From assembly GCA_900551005.1 (NCBI GenBank), contig URUL01000008.1, positions 1 to 43,876 on the forward strand: 43,876 nucleotides of DNA, read 5' to 3'. Origin of the DNA: an uncultured Ruminococcus sp. GTDB taxonomy: Bacteria > Bacillota > Clostridia > Oscillospirales > CAG-272. The position numbers and the translations under genes are program-made. Shown here piece after piece: positions 31,990 to 41,242 of the stretch. The notes beneath the pieces were generated by a model. That model searched no databases and was not told the DNA's origin. It saw only the letters and a program-made list of their open reading frames with translations. Position 1 is the first letter of the stretch. Every line of letters begins with the position of its first letter.

Positions 31990-34230
31990 TCAGCCCATTT
32001 TGGACATCTGACGCTGGGCCATTACAAGATTATAGTATATACCTTTTTTCTCGAGCAGCTCATTATGTGTTCCTATCTCGGCAATCCTACCCTTATCCAG
32101 CACGATGAGCTTTGTAGCATTGCGCAGGGTGGAAAGTCTGTGAGCTATGGCTATCGTTGTGCGGCGCTCGGTAAGCTTTTGCAGTGCATCCTGAATGTTC
32201 TTTTCCGTTTCCGTATCGAGAGAAGCCGTAGCCTCATCGAGAATCAGTATTTTCGGATTATGCAGCATTGCGCGGGCGATGGAGATACGTTGTTTTTCTC
32301 CGCCGGAAAGCGTCTGCCCGCGTTCTCCGATATATGTATTATACCCATCCGGCATCTTCATGATAAACTGGTGTGCACCCGAAACCTTTGCCGCCGCGAT
32401 GACCTCTTCATGAGTGGCATCGGGTTTGGCATAGGCAATATTATCGAATACGGTGCCGTGGAAAAGATAATTTTCCTGAAGAACAACGCCGATATTACGG
32501 CGCAAAACCTCCTGCGACATATCGCGTATATCAACGCCGTCTATTTTTATCGCACCGTCATCTACATCATAGAGACGCATGAGCAGGTTTATCATGGTTG
32601 ACTTGCCGGCTCCGCTTTTTCCCACAATGCCTATCATATCGCCTTTATGTATCTCGAGGCTTACATTGCGCAGAACATCTGCGGAATCCTCATATCCGAA
32701 GGATACGTTTTCAAATAAAATATTGCCCTCTATTTCGATATTTTTATTTTTCTCTCCGTCTGTGATGTCGCTTTTTTCATCAAGAAGCTCAAATATCTTT
32801 GATACCGAGGTCATGAACGCGACAAGGCGTCTCGGTATATTGGTAAACCAGCGCATGCGGGCATAGATTATGGTGATATATGATGAAAACTGCATCATGG
32901 TACCGAGAGTCATCTCTCCGGAGAGGATCTTATTTCCGGCATAGTAGAGCAGGAAAAATTCTCCTATACCCATTCCGAAATTCAGAACAGGAGATATGAT
33001 AGAGAAGAAGACATCGTTTTTTATCGATATTCTGCGCAGCTCATCGGCGCTGTTATCATAGCGCTTTGCCTCGCTTTTTTCCATGCCGAAGCTTTTGACT
33101 ACACGGATACCGTTGAAGATATCGTGGAGTATCGTTGCCGTTTTTGAGGATTTTGTCCATTGCTTATGATAATTTCTGCGTGTGAAATTCCAGAATGAAT
33201 AAAATCCGACGAAGATAAAAGGGAAGGGCAGGAAAATCAGAAGCCCGAGCTTCCAGTCGAAGCTGAATATTATAACGGAAACCCAAATGATGATGGTAAG
33301 CTGATATATAAGCTCGGGTATCATGCCCGTCAGCTGATTTTGTATTTCGCGCGTATCGCTGTTGACGCGCTCCATCAGCTCGCCTGTCTGCTTCTTTGAG
33401 ATCTTACCGTATGAAAGAGATGTTATTTTATCAAAAACAAGGGTACGCAGTCTTTTCGAGATATTTGTTCCCGCATATGCGTTTGAGACACCTCGTATCA
33501 TGCGGCATATACGTGCCACCATATTCGCGGCAAAAAGTCCGAGCACGACCAGCGCAAAGGATTGCCATGTTATCGTCGTCGGATTCGGTGATTTGATATA
33601 GCCGTCCACCATTATGGCGTTCAGCTTCGGCAAGAGAACGTTGAGCCCTGCCGTTGCCAGTATCATCAGCGTGGAGAGCAGTATCTTGTATTTTTCCTTT
33701 GCCGCTATTTTTATGAGTCGTGATATATTGCCTTTGTTGTCTGTACAGTGCGTACATATCCTTGAGCTGTTTGTATACGGGCGTCCGCATTTCGGGCAGA
33801 CGCTTTCTATATCCTTATCATCGCGCATGGATATCTCTTTGCCGTTTATATGTCGATTCATCTGCTTGGCGATTATGGACAGCTCATGCAACTTGGACAT
33901 GGTACTTCGTGCGAGAATTTTGTCATTGCCCTGATATACGCATTCCAATGTGACACAGCCGAAATCGGCTGAATATTTGAATTCCGATATATCGGAGAGA
34001 GAAATTTCTTCCTTGCCGTTTTCATTATAGACGGCAAGCACATCGTCATACATGACCACAAAGCCCTGCCTGAGCTTTGAATCAGCGGTCAGGTCCGTAG
34101 CCATGATAAGCTTTATTTTATCGGAAGAGATGTTCGGGTCACGCTTTTTCAGCTGCGCGGTCAGACGTTTGTTTCTTTTTTCTATATTGCCGGAATTTAT
34201 ATTTCCGGCAGGCTTAATTGTATCCTCCAA
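31990..34230 (-). CDS. ABC exporter with N-terminal zinc ribbon (second of pair)
   Basis: A 746-residue type IV ABC transporter half. Layout: an N-terminal beta-rich, non-membrane domain (about residues 1-130); a zinc ribbon CPKCGRPYTNSSRICTHC (about 143-160); six transmembrane helices (about 180-465); and the nucleotide-binding domain with Walker A GKSGAGKST, signature LSGGEKQR, Walker B LILDEATASLD and switch histidine in AHRLSTL. The active-site residues are all canonical. The start is TTG at 34230 after AAAGGAGATG. It lies in an operon with the DUF1854 gene and its sister ABC gene, and nfo follows closely. Substrate unknown. Confidence 0.92.
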   Translation of the reverse strand: MEDTIKPAGNINSGNIEKRNKRLTAQLKKRDPNISSDKIKLIMATDLTADSKLRQGFVVMYDDVLAVYNENGKEEISLSDISEFKYSADFGCVTLECVYQGNDKILARSTMSKLHELSIIAKQMNRHINGKEISMRDDKDIESVCPKCGRPYTNSSRICTHCTDNKGNISRLIKIAAKEKYKILLSTLMILATAGLNVLLPKLNAIMVDGYIKSPNPTTITWQSFALVVLGLFAANMVARICRMIRGVSNAYAGTNISKRLRTLVFDKITSLSYGKISKKQTGELMERVNSDTREIQNQLTGMIPELIYQLTIIIWVSVIIFSFDWKLGLLIFLPFPFIFVGFYSFWNFTRRNYHKQWTKSSKTATILHDIFNGIRVVKSFGMEKSEAKRYDNSADELRRISIKNDVFFSIISPVLNFGMGIGEFFLLYYAGNKILSGEMTLGTMMQFSSYITIIYARMRWFTNIPRRLVAFMTSVSKIFELLDEKSDITDGEKNKNIEIEGNILFENVSFGYEDSADVLRNVSLEIHKGDMIGIVGKSGAGKSTMINLLMRLYDVDDGAIKIDGVDIRDMSQEVLRRNIGVVLQENYLFHGTVFDNIAYAKPDATHEEVIAAAKVSGAHQFIMKMPDGYNTYIGERGQTLSGGEKQRISIARAMLHNPKILILDEATASLDTETEKNIQDALQKLTERRTTIAIAHRLSTLRNATKLIVLDKGRIAEIGTHNELLEKKGIYYNLVMAQRQMSKMG

Positions 34231-34261
34231 GGAAAATCATCTCCTTTCCATGCGAGGTTTT

Positions 34262-34801
34262 TTACAGATATATGCTTATTATGCGGCGACTCTTTTTATC
34301 GAGCTTATCCACATCCTTTATCTCATATCTGTTTGCGTTTGAGTCGGTAAGAAAGATATGCGTTTGCGATAAGCGGACTATACTGCGGTATGTATCGCGG
34401 AAGGTTATTTCCAGCTCGCCGGCGTCGCTCGATATCTTCCAGTATGAAAAGCCGAAGCGCTCTTTTATCGAATGGATCTTCACTATTTGCGGGATAAAAT
34501 ATTTTTTTTCGAGCTCTGCGCGGAGAATATCCTGTGTAGCTTCGTCAAAATCACTTATCTTCTCTATGATGCCTATTTCCTTATTGTCGCGATCGAGAAC
34601 GGAAATATATGAGAAGGGCTCATCATAAGGGAAGGCTCTGTGCAGAAAAACTCTGTCATATTCGGTCTTTTCACCGTTTTTTTCAAGCGAAAGCGAAAGT
34701 ATACCGCCGCTTTCCGAAAAACGCGCATTATCGTTTGTCAGATAAAAAAGCTCGGCTACGCTCTCAAGTGAGAGCTCATTATTATTTATTTCTTTCGGCA
34801 T
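34262..34801 (-). CDS. DUF1854 family protein
   Basis: A 179-residue soluble protein between two ABC exporter genes. Seen: NDNARFSESGGILSLSLEK, VFLHRAFPYDEPFSYISVLDRDNKEIGII, and ELEKKYFIPQIVKIHSIKERFGFSYWKISSD, which match my memory of DUF1854. Elsewhere this family accompanies ABC transporters linked by annotation to cyanophycin metabolism; no cyanophycin gene is present here. It may be a soluble partner of the exporters. Its last part (TFRDTYRSIVRL, RYEIKDVDKLDKKS) resembles the N-terminal domain style of the exporters. Confidence 0.8.
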   Translation of the reverse strand: MPKEINNNELSLESVAELFYLTNDNARFSESGGILSLSLEKNGEKTEYDRVFLHRAFPYDEPFSYISVLDRDNKEIGIIEKISDFDEATQDILRAELEKKYFIPQIVKIHSIKERFGFSYWKISSDAGELEITFRDTYRSIVRLSQTHIFLTDSNANRYEIKDVDKLDKKSRRIISIYL

Positions 34802-34818
34802 GGTTATCCCTCCTTCTG

Positions 34819-37110
34819 TCAGTCGTCAACGCCGATATTTTTCAGCGCCTCGAGCTGGAGTCTGTACAGCTTGTTATAGATGCCGTTCTTCTTTGCAAGA
34901 AGCTCTTTATGCGTTCCCGCTTCGGGCATCTTTCCGTCTTCTATAACTATCAGCTTGTCAGCACCGCGCAGGGTAGAGAGCCTGTGCGCGATAATTACGG
35001 TTGTTTTATCTTTGGTAAGAGCATCGAGCGAGTTCTGAATGAGACGTTCTGTCTGCGTATCCATCGCCGCTGTAGCTTCATCGAGAATGAGTATCTTCGG
35101 ATCTTGAAGTATCGCTCGCGCAATGGAAACTCTCTGGCGCTCACCTCCCGAGAGATTTTTCTCTCCTTCGCCTATGACGGTGCTGTAGGCTTCCGGAAGC
35201 TTCATGATGAAATCATGCGCGCCGGACATTTTTGAAGCACGGATCACATCTTCATGTGTAGCGTCCGGTTTTGCATATTTGATATTGTCATATATTGTAC
35301 CTATAAAGAGATAAGTCTCCTGCGATACTATGGCTATATTCTTTCTCAGATCGGCAAAGGCTATATCTCGTATGTTTATGCCGTCTATCGTGACTTCGCC
35401 CTCTTCCGGATCATACAGACGGACGAGCAGGTTTGCAAGCGTGGATTTCCCCGCGCCGGTGTGCCCGACTATGCCGAGGGTCTTGCCGGCTTCTATATCA
35501 AAGGACACGCCGTCGATGACTCTTCTGTTCTTTTCATAGGAGAAAACAACATTCTTAAAGGAGACGTCGCCGCGCATATTATCGAGATGCACGGGATGCT
35601 CGCTTTCGCGAACCTCAGGCTCAGCATCCATTATTTCAAAGAGACGGGAAGCGGCGTTTGTAAATTCAGACGAGAAGCCGATGATATCGACCATATCGTC
35701 GAGCGGATTGTGTACCATGCCGGTATATGAGATGAAGAGCGCAAGGGTGCCGTATGTCATTTTTCCCTGTATGACCATCCAACCGCCTACTCCCCATACA
35801 AGATATGTGCATATCGTGAGCAGGGAATATACGCAGGGATATACCAGCGTGCCGTACAGGTTTGCTTTGCGGGTATTATCCGCAACACGCTTATTTCTTA
35901 CATCAAAGCGCTTTACCTCGTCTTTTTCCTTTGAGAAAGCTTTTACAAGACGGAAGCCCGTGATGACATCGGAAAGCAGTGAGCTGAGGCTTTTCGAGCT
36001 GGAATAACGCTTGTTATAGAGCTTTTCGTCTGTTTCGAAAATATGCTTGAGGCAAACTATGAATACCGGAATGAGGAATAGTGCGCAAACGGAGAGCGAA
36101 GCATTTGTGGTAAACATTATCACGATGATCGCAATTATCTGTATTCCGTTTACGAGCACCCACGGAAGTCCATCCGAGAAAAACCAGTTCATCGAGTTTG
36201 CATCGCTGTTTACCTGAGTGATAAGACCGCCTGTCTGTCTGTTTGTAAAGAAAGAAAGCGAAAGGCGCTCTATCGCACCGAAAATTGTTTTTCTCAGGTC
36301 ATATACTATATTTGCACTGACGATGGACATTATGGACTGATGTGTGATATTGAAGAGCATCGAGACGATTCTCGAGATCACGATAAGCGATATGACGAGT
36401 CCCACCTTGCCGTAATAGGAGCTTCCGGCAGACTTATCAAGCACATTATCGTAGAAAAAGGCGGAGCCTATGTATGTAGACGTAACGCCCAGCACGGCCA
36501 TAAGAGCCATGAGGAGAATAACGACTGCGATTTTCCACTTATACCTTTTGAAAAACACACCCATACGCAAGATAAGCTTGCGCTTTTCCATGCATTTAGG
36601 GCATATTTTTCTGTTCGGATCGGGATATATCGTTCCGCATTTCGGACAGCAATTATTCTTTTCCTTTACCTTGAAATTGTCGAGATTGCCGTGTTTTTTC
36701 AGCTCTTCGATCGCTTTCTTCAGATTATAGAGATTGTCCTTGGAAAGGTTGGATGAGACGATGAGCGTGGCGTTTTCTTTGTTTGCACGTTTTGCCGAGA
36801 GACGGACGCCGGAAATGAAGGTATCTATATACAGATCGGAAATATCCGAGAGCGGGAATACCTCATAGCGTGTTTCGCGGAAATCGGATGCAAGCCCGTG
36901 ATGACCCTTTGATGCCGGATCTGACGGCATCAGCGCCGTGATGCCCTCGAGAACCTCAAGCCTGTCCTCAAAGAGAAAGGCAAATGCTTCGCGAGGCATC
37001 CCGTCATAGGAGCGGTCTGTACCGAGCGCAACGAGAACGGCATCCGCATCCACGCCTTTTTCGCGCAGAAAGCCGATCGCGTTTTTTGAAAATTTATTGA
37101 GTGACAGCAA
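34819..37110 (-). CDS. ABC exporter with N-terminal zinc ribbon (first of pair)
   Basis: A 763-residue sister of the downstream exporter, with the same unusual layout: a soluble N-terminal domain (1 to about 150), zinc ribbon CPKCGTIYPDPNRKICPKC (about 154-172), a membrane domain (about 190-480) and the nucleotide-binding domain (Walker A GHTGAGKST, signature LSGGERQR, Walker B LILDEATAAMD, AHRLSTL). Both sites look competent, so the pair could form a heterodimer with two active sites or two homodimers. The start is TTG at 37110 after CGGAGGTGATAAAA. It leads the four-gene minus-strand operon ending with nfo. Confidence 0.92.
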   Translation of the reverse strand: MLSLNKFSKNAIGFLREKGVDADAVLVALGTDRSYDGMPREAFAFLFEDRLEVLEGITALMPSDPASKGHHGLASDFRETRYEVFPLSDISDLYIDTFISGVRLSAKRANKENATLIVSSNLSKDNLYNLKKAIEELKKHGNLDNFKVKEKNNCCPKCGTIYPDPNRKICPKCMEKRKLILRMGVFFKRYKWKIAVVILLMALMAVLGVTSTYIGSAFFYDNVLDKSAGSSYYGKVGLVISLIVISRIVSMLFNITHQSIMSIVSANIVYDLRKTIFGAIERLSLSFFTNRQTGGLITQVNSDANSMNWFFSDGLPWVLVNGIQIIAIIVIMFTTNASLSVCALFLIPVFIVCLKHIFETDEKLYNKRYSSSKSLSSLLSDVITGFRLVKAFSKEKDEVKRFDVRNKRVADNTRKANLYGTLVYPCVYSLLTICTYLVWGVGGWMVIQGKMTYGTLALFISYTGMVHNPLDDMVDIIGFSSEFTNAASRLFEIMDAEPEVRESEHPVHLDNMRGDVSFKNVVFSYEKNRRVIDGVSFDIEAGKTLGIVGHTGAGKSTLANLLVRLYDPEEGEVTIDGINIRDIAFADLRKNIAIVSQETYLFIGTIYDNIKYAKPDATHEDVIRASKMSGAHDFIMKLPEAYSTVIGEGEKNLSGGERQRVSIARAILQDPKILILDEATAAMDTQTERLIQNSLDALTKDKTTVIIAHRLSTLRGADKLIVIEDGKMPEAGTHKELLAKKNGIYNKLYRLQLEALKNIGVDD

Positions 37111-37260
37111 TTTTTATCACCTCCGTTTTTTGCAGTGCGCCATGCCGAAGCACATGATAACGGCATGAGGCACTTTCTCAGATGTGAACGGGCAAGCTGA
37201 AACGGCGCTCGCCCCTTGCGTATGAAAGTCGAGTGAGAGACGTGGCAAAGGCTCCGCGCG

Positions 37261-38355
37261 TTATACGTTAAAGCGGATCACGACGATATCTCCGTCCTTG
37301 AAGACATAGTCCTTTCCTTCGCTTCGGATAAGCCCCTTTTCTTTTGCGGCGTTCATGGAGCCGCAAGCCATGAGATCATCATAGGAAACGACCTCGGCGC
37401 GTATGAAGCCGCGTTCCATATCGGAATGGATCTTTCCCGCCGCCGCAGGAGCTTTGGTGCCTTTTTTGATAGTCCATGCGCGAACTTCCTTCGGTCCTGC
37501 CGTGAGAAAGCTGATGAGGCCGAGAAGCTTATAGCTTGCCTTGATGAGGCTGTCAAGACCGCTTTCCCTGATGCCGAGGTCTGCGAGAAAAGCCTTCTTG
37601 TCTTCGCCGTCAAGCTCCGCAAGTTCGCTTTCTATTTCGGCGCATATCGTAATAAATTCCGCGCCTTCGCTGTCTGCATGGGCTTTTATCTTTTTGTATG
37701 CGTCTGTTTCCTTGAAAGAATCGCCTATCTGGTCTTCGCTTATGTTTCCGACGTAGATGACAGGCTTCATCGAGAGAAGCTCGACGTCTGAGAGCAGTGC
37801 GAGCTCTTCGTCCGTATATTCAAGCGCACGGGCGGAAATTCCGTCTTCAAGTGCTTCCTTTACACGCTTGAGCACGGCTATTTCAGCTGCCGCCGATTTA
37901 TCGCCCTTCAGTGCTTTCTCGGCACGGGCAAGACGTCTGTCGATGATCTCGATATCGGAGAAGATAAGCTCTAAGTTTATCGTTTCGATATCGCGCATGG
38001 GATCTACGTTTCCGTCGACATGGATGATATTCGTGTCCTCAAAGCAACGCACGAGATGCACGATAGCATCTACCTCGCGGATATGAGAGAGGAATTTATT
38101 TCCCAGACCCTCACCCTTGGATGCGCCGCGTACAAGACCCGCGATGTCCACAAATTCGATGACGGCAGGCGTGTACTTTTCCGGATTGTACATTTTCGCA
38201 AGCTCGTCCAAACGGTAGTCCGGAACGGATACAACGCCTACGTTCGGTTCGATCGTACAGAACGGATAGTTTGCAGACTGCGCGCCCGCATTCGTGATTG
38301 CGTTAAAAAGAGTGCTTTTTCCGACATTGGGAAGCCCGACGATACCAAGTTTCAT
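37261..38355 (-). CDS. ychF: Obg-family ATPase/GTPase YchF
   Basis: Ribosome-associated P-loop protein of the Obg family that prefers ATP. Seen: G1 GLPNVGKSTLFNAIT at residues 6-20, G3 DIAGLVRGASKGEGLGNKFL, the NISE G4-like motif (VGNISED), and the C-terminal TGS-like domain with TAGPKEVRAWTIKKGTKAPAAA. 364 residues, normal. Promoter on the minus strand at 38405-38433. Confidence 0.97.
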   Translation of the reverse strand: MKLGIVGLPNVGKSTLFNAITNAGAQSANYPFCTIEPNVGVVSVPDYRLDELAKMYNPEKYTPAVIEFVDIAGLVRGASKGEGLGNKFLSHIREVDAIVHLVRCFEDTNIIHVDGNVDPMRDIETINLELIFSDIEIIDRRLARAEKALKGDKSAAAEIAVLKRVKEALEDGISARALEYTDEELALLSDVELLSMKPVIYVGNISEDQIGDSFKETDAYKKIKAHADSEGAEFITICAEIESELAELDGEDKKAFLADLGIRESGLDSLIKASYKLLGLISFLTAGPKEVRAWTIKKGTKAPAAAGKIHSDMERGFIRAEVVSYDDLMACGSMNAAKEKGLIRSEGKDYVFKDGDIVVIRFNV

Positions 38356-38404
38356 AAAGTTTTTTTCCTTTCAGTTTTTCCAGCATATATTCGCATACTC
38401 TGTT

Positions 38405-38433
38405 ATTATATAATATTATTCTATTTATGTCAA
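38405..38433 (-). promoter_or_regulatory. Promoter of ychF
   Basis: Minus strand: TTGACA (complement of 38428-38433), 17-bp spacer, TATAAT (complement of 38405-38410). Both hexamers are consensus. The rest of 38434-38553 shows nothing certain. Confidence 0.85.
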
Positions 38434-38553
38434 TGGAAATTGACTTAAAAGTGTCGAAAAAATTGTTATGGCGCTTTTTTGCCGAGCTTTTCCCGTTTTT
38501 TTACAAAGACTATAATTTTTCGTGAATGGGGAGTGAATAAAATCCAAAATGAC

Positions 38554-38582
38554 TTTACATTTTCGCTCTCCGATGGTATAAT
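38554..38582 (+). promoter_or_regulatory. Promoter of the two-component system
   Basis: TTTACA (38554-38559), 17-bp spacer, TATAAT (38577-38582), about 55 bases before the response-regulator start. Confidence 0.8.
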
Positions 38583-38636
38583 TAAAACAAAAACAGGCAA
38601 TGAAATAAAAAGTATTACAGAAAGGACAGAATAATC

Positions 38637-39335
38637 ATGGCAACTAATGTAGGCGCAAAAATACTTGTGATAGACGATGACCCCAATATCTGTGAGGCGA
38701 TAAGAGTTTATCTCGTAAGTGAGGGATATGAGGTTATCACGGCAAACGACGGATATGAGGGCGTGGCATCCTTCAAGACATACAATCCCGACCTTGTCCT
38801 GCTCGATATCATGATGCCGAAGAAGGATGGCTGGCAGGTCTGCCGCGAGATACGTGAGGTCTCCGCAAAGCCGATCATCATGGTCACGGCAAAGGGTGAG
38901 GTTTTCGACAAGGTGCTCGGACTCGAGCTCGGTGCCGACGATTTTATGGTCAAGCCTATCGATATGAAGGAGCTGTCCGTACGTATAAAGGCGGTTCTTC
39001 GCCGCTGTCAGACCGTGGCGGACAAGGACGATGAGGAATGTGTCAAATATGACAATCTCGAGGTATCACGCCAGAAATATGAGCTGAAAATAAAGGGAAA
39101 GCCCGTGGACACTCCGCCGAAGGAGCTGGAGCTGCTCTATTTTCTTGCGTCACATCCGAATCATGTTTTTACCCGCAATCAGCTTCTCGACAAGGTATGG
39201 GATTTTGATTATCTCGGAGATTCGCGCACGGTCGATGTCCATATCAAGCGTCTGCGCGAAAAGCTGGACGGCGTCAGCGACAAATGGACGATCAGAACGG
39301 TTCACGGAATAGGCTACAAATTTGAAGTGCTTTGA
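38637..39335 (+). CDS. OmpR-family response regulator
   Basis: A DNA-binding response regulator of 232 residues. The receiver domain has acidic residues D13-D15, the phospho-acceptor D57 (LLDIMMPKKDGW), and the conserved threonine and lysine (VTAKGE, FMVKPI). The winged-helix domain has the PPKELELLYFLASHPNHVFTR and SRTVDVHIKRLREKL segments of OmpR/PhoB. Start at 38637 (ATAATCATG) after GAAAGGACAG. It precedes its sensor kinase by 79 bases, in which a small hairpin (GGCAG/CTGCC then TTTT) may reduce kinase expression. Confidence 0.95.
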   Translation: MATNVGAKILVIDDDPNICEAIRVYLVSEGYEVITANDGYEGVASFKTYNPDLVLLDIMMPKKDGWQVCREIREVSAKPIIMVTAKGEVFDKVLGLELGADDFMVKPIDMKELSVRIKAVLRRCQTVADKDDEECVKYDNLEVSRQKYELKIKGKPVDTPPKELELLYFLASHPNHVFTRNQLLDKVWDFDYLGDSRTVDVHIKRLREKLDGVSDKWTIRTVHGIGYKFEVL

Positions 39336-39414
39336 TGCGCTTGTATTTTATGGAAGGCATTCGGCAGGATCGTGGGATTCTGCCTTTTGCGGTTAATGAG
39401 CGGGGAGAAAAATT

Positions 39415-40863
39415 TTGAAAAACAGTATTTTCACAAGATATATTTCAGCTTTTCTCATCATTATTTTCATCAGCTTTACGATACTTGTCACTATAGTCAG
39501 CTCGATGACGATACAGTCCGAAAACAATAATAAAAAGCAGCTTGCCCGGACGACGGCGGAATACGTGACGGAATATATCCGCATGGGTATGAACGAGATA
39601 CCGGCGCCCATTCCCTTCGAGAGATATGTGGCGTATAAATCTGCGGATATATCAAAAACAGTCAATATCCTCTCGGTCAATACGGAGAAAATGACCGTCA
39701 TGATCACGACGCGCGACGGAAATATTCTCATTTCCACAAACGATGATTTCTCCGGCAGAATAACGGATGCCGAAACGCTCTCAAACATAGCCGAGGGCGA
39801 AGATACGCTTATCTACGGAAATATGGGCGGCTTACTTTCCAAAAAAAGCGGGATATATATAAAGCATATCATAACGCCGAGGACGAATGACGCGGTAGGT
39901 GCCGTCATCGTCTGCTTCTCTATGGGAGAGGCGGATGCACTGACATTCAAAGCCGTGCGTACGATCGTTCTCGTCAGCCTTTGGATCATGATAGTGAGCT
40001 TCACCGCCATCTATTTCATAACGGAGCGCACGGTTTCGCCGCTGAAGCAGATGAGCCGCGCGACAAAGCAGTTTGCAAACGGAAAGTTTGACGTTCGCAT
40101 ACCGGTAAACGGAAACGACGAGATAGCCGAGCTTGCCACGGCATTCAATACCATGGCGGAATCGCTCTCCAAGCAGGAATATATGCGCAGCACCTTCCTT
40201 GCAAACGTATCGCACGATCTGCGGACACCGATGACGACGATATCCGGCTTTATCGACGGCATACTCGACGGAGCCATCCCGCCCGAGAAGCAGGATTATT
40301 ATCTCGGCATCATCGCGCAGGAGGTAAGGAGACTTTCACGTCTTGTTTCGTCGCTTCTCGACATTTCTCGCATACAGGCAGGCGACCGCAAGTTTGAAAA
40401 GGCGGATTTCGACATATGTGAAATGGCGCGCCTCATTCTCCTTTCGTTTGAGGCGAAAATAGACGAAAAGAAGCTGGATATAGAATTTGATGCGCCCGAT
40501 GCACTCATGGCATATTCCGATAAGGATGCCGTTTATCAGGTGCTCTACAATATCTGCGATAACGGCATGAAGTTCTCCCGCGAGGGCGGAAAATATCGCA
40601 TAGCCATAAGGGAGGACAGCGATAACGTTGCCGTTTCCGTCTATAATGAAGGTATCGGTATATCCGAGGAGGATCTGCCGTATGTATTCGACAGGTTCTA
40701 TAAGAGCGACAAGAGCCGCGGGCTGGATAAGACGGGCGTGGGACTCGGACTTTATATCTGCAAAACGATGATAGACAGTCTCGGCGGCAAGATATTTGTC
40801 AAGAGTGAATACGGAAAATACTGCGAATTTACGGTCATTCTCGAAAAGGGCGGCAAGAACTGA
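39415..40863 (+). CDS. Sensor histidine kinase
   Basis: Membrane kinase partner of the upstream regulator, 482 residues. Seen: transmembrane helix 1 (about 9-31), an extracytoplasmic sensor domain of roughly 150 residues, helix 2 (about 183-204), a HAMP domain (SPLKQMSRATKQFANGKF), the dimerisation domain with H267 in NVSHDLRTPMTTISG, and the ATPase domain with N-box DNGMKFS, DRFYK and GVGLGLYICK. The start is TTG at 39415 after GGGGAGAAA. The stimulus is unknown. Confidence 0.94.
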   Translation: MKNSIFTRYISAFLIIIFISFTILVTIVSSMTIQSENNNKKQLARTTAEYVTEYIRMGMNEIPAPIPFERYVAYKSADISKTVNILSVNTEKMTVMITTRDGNILISTNDDFSGRITDAETLSNIAEGEDTLIYGNMGGLLSKKSGIYIKHIITPRTNDAVGAVIVCFSMGEADALTFKAVRTIVLVSLWIMIVSFTAIYFITERTVSPLKQMSRATKQFANGKFDVRIPVNGNDEIAELATAFNTMAESLSKQEYMRSTFLANVSHDLRTPMTTISGFIDGILDGAIPPEKQDYYLGIIAQEVRRLSRLVSSLLDISRIQAGDRKFEKADFDICEMARLILLSFEAKIDEKKLDIEFDAPDALMAYSDKDAVYQVLYNICDNGMKFSREGGKYRIAIREDSDNVAVSVYNEGIGISEEDLPYVFDRFYKSDKSRGLDKTGVGLGLYICKTMIDSLGGKIFVKSEYGKYCEFTVILEKGGKN

Positions 40864-40889
40864 ACGCATTCCAAACGGGAAAACAGCTA

Positions 40890-40918
40890 TTGACAAATAT
40901 GGTTTTCGGTATTATAAT
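40890..40918 (+). promoter_or_regulatory. Perfect consensus sigma-A promoter
   Basis: TTGACA (40890-40895), 17-bp spacer, TATAAT (40913-40918). It is the only promoter in the window with both boxes perfect and ideal spacing on the plus strand, yet the next gene (rpe) starts 325 bases away, so it probably drives a structured RNA or a long leader. Confidence 0.85.
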
Positions 40919-40924
40919 AGCACA

Positions 40925-41078
40925 GGAAAAACATTTTCAAATAAAAAGGTGCATATGCGATAGGCTATGCACCGAAGAGAAAAAACGCTTTTGTATATAA
41001 AGTTGTCCGTGTGTGCCCGATATGTTCACGTCATCTTTTTTGAAGGTCCTCGGCACACGCTGAAGGCAACGTATTTTC
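40925..41078 (+). ncRNA. Candidate structured RNA or rpe leader
   Basis: Downstream of the perfect promoter the plus strand can fold into an 8-bp hairpin GGTGCATA/TATGCACC (40948-40974) and a longer element in which GTTGTCC pairs with GGCAAC and GTGTGCC with GGCACAC (about 41004-41074) around a loop with TTCA/TGAA. No protein-coding frame fits. The rest of the gap to 41242 is AT-rich with a second TATAAT near 41086 and the pairs GCACG/CGTGC and CGGAT/ATCCG before rpe. I do not recognise an Rfam family. Confidence 0.4.
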
Positions 41079-41242
41079 TAATATATAATATGGCGCTTTT
41101 TCGACAGTGATAATACGGCAGAATATGCGTTTTTTCGCCTTTGACGGAAAAGAGCGGATTTTGGCGCACGGATGGCATTTTTGCATGCGTGCGGCACGAA
41201 AAAATATTTTTGCCGTGCTATCCGAAAGGGAGGCAGCGACTT

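Noticed and set aside
40925..41078. 6S RNA
   Set aside because: A long helix is present, but I could not place the central bubble and closing stem, so I left it as an unnamed candidate RNA.
41141..41242. Upstream extension of rpe (start at 41141)
   Set aside because: The extension does not resemble the family, and a good binding site precedes the ATG at 41243.
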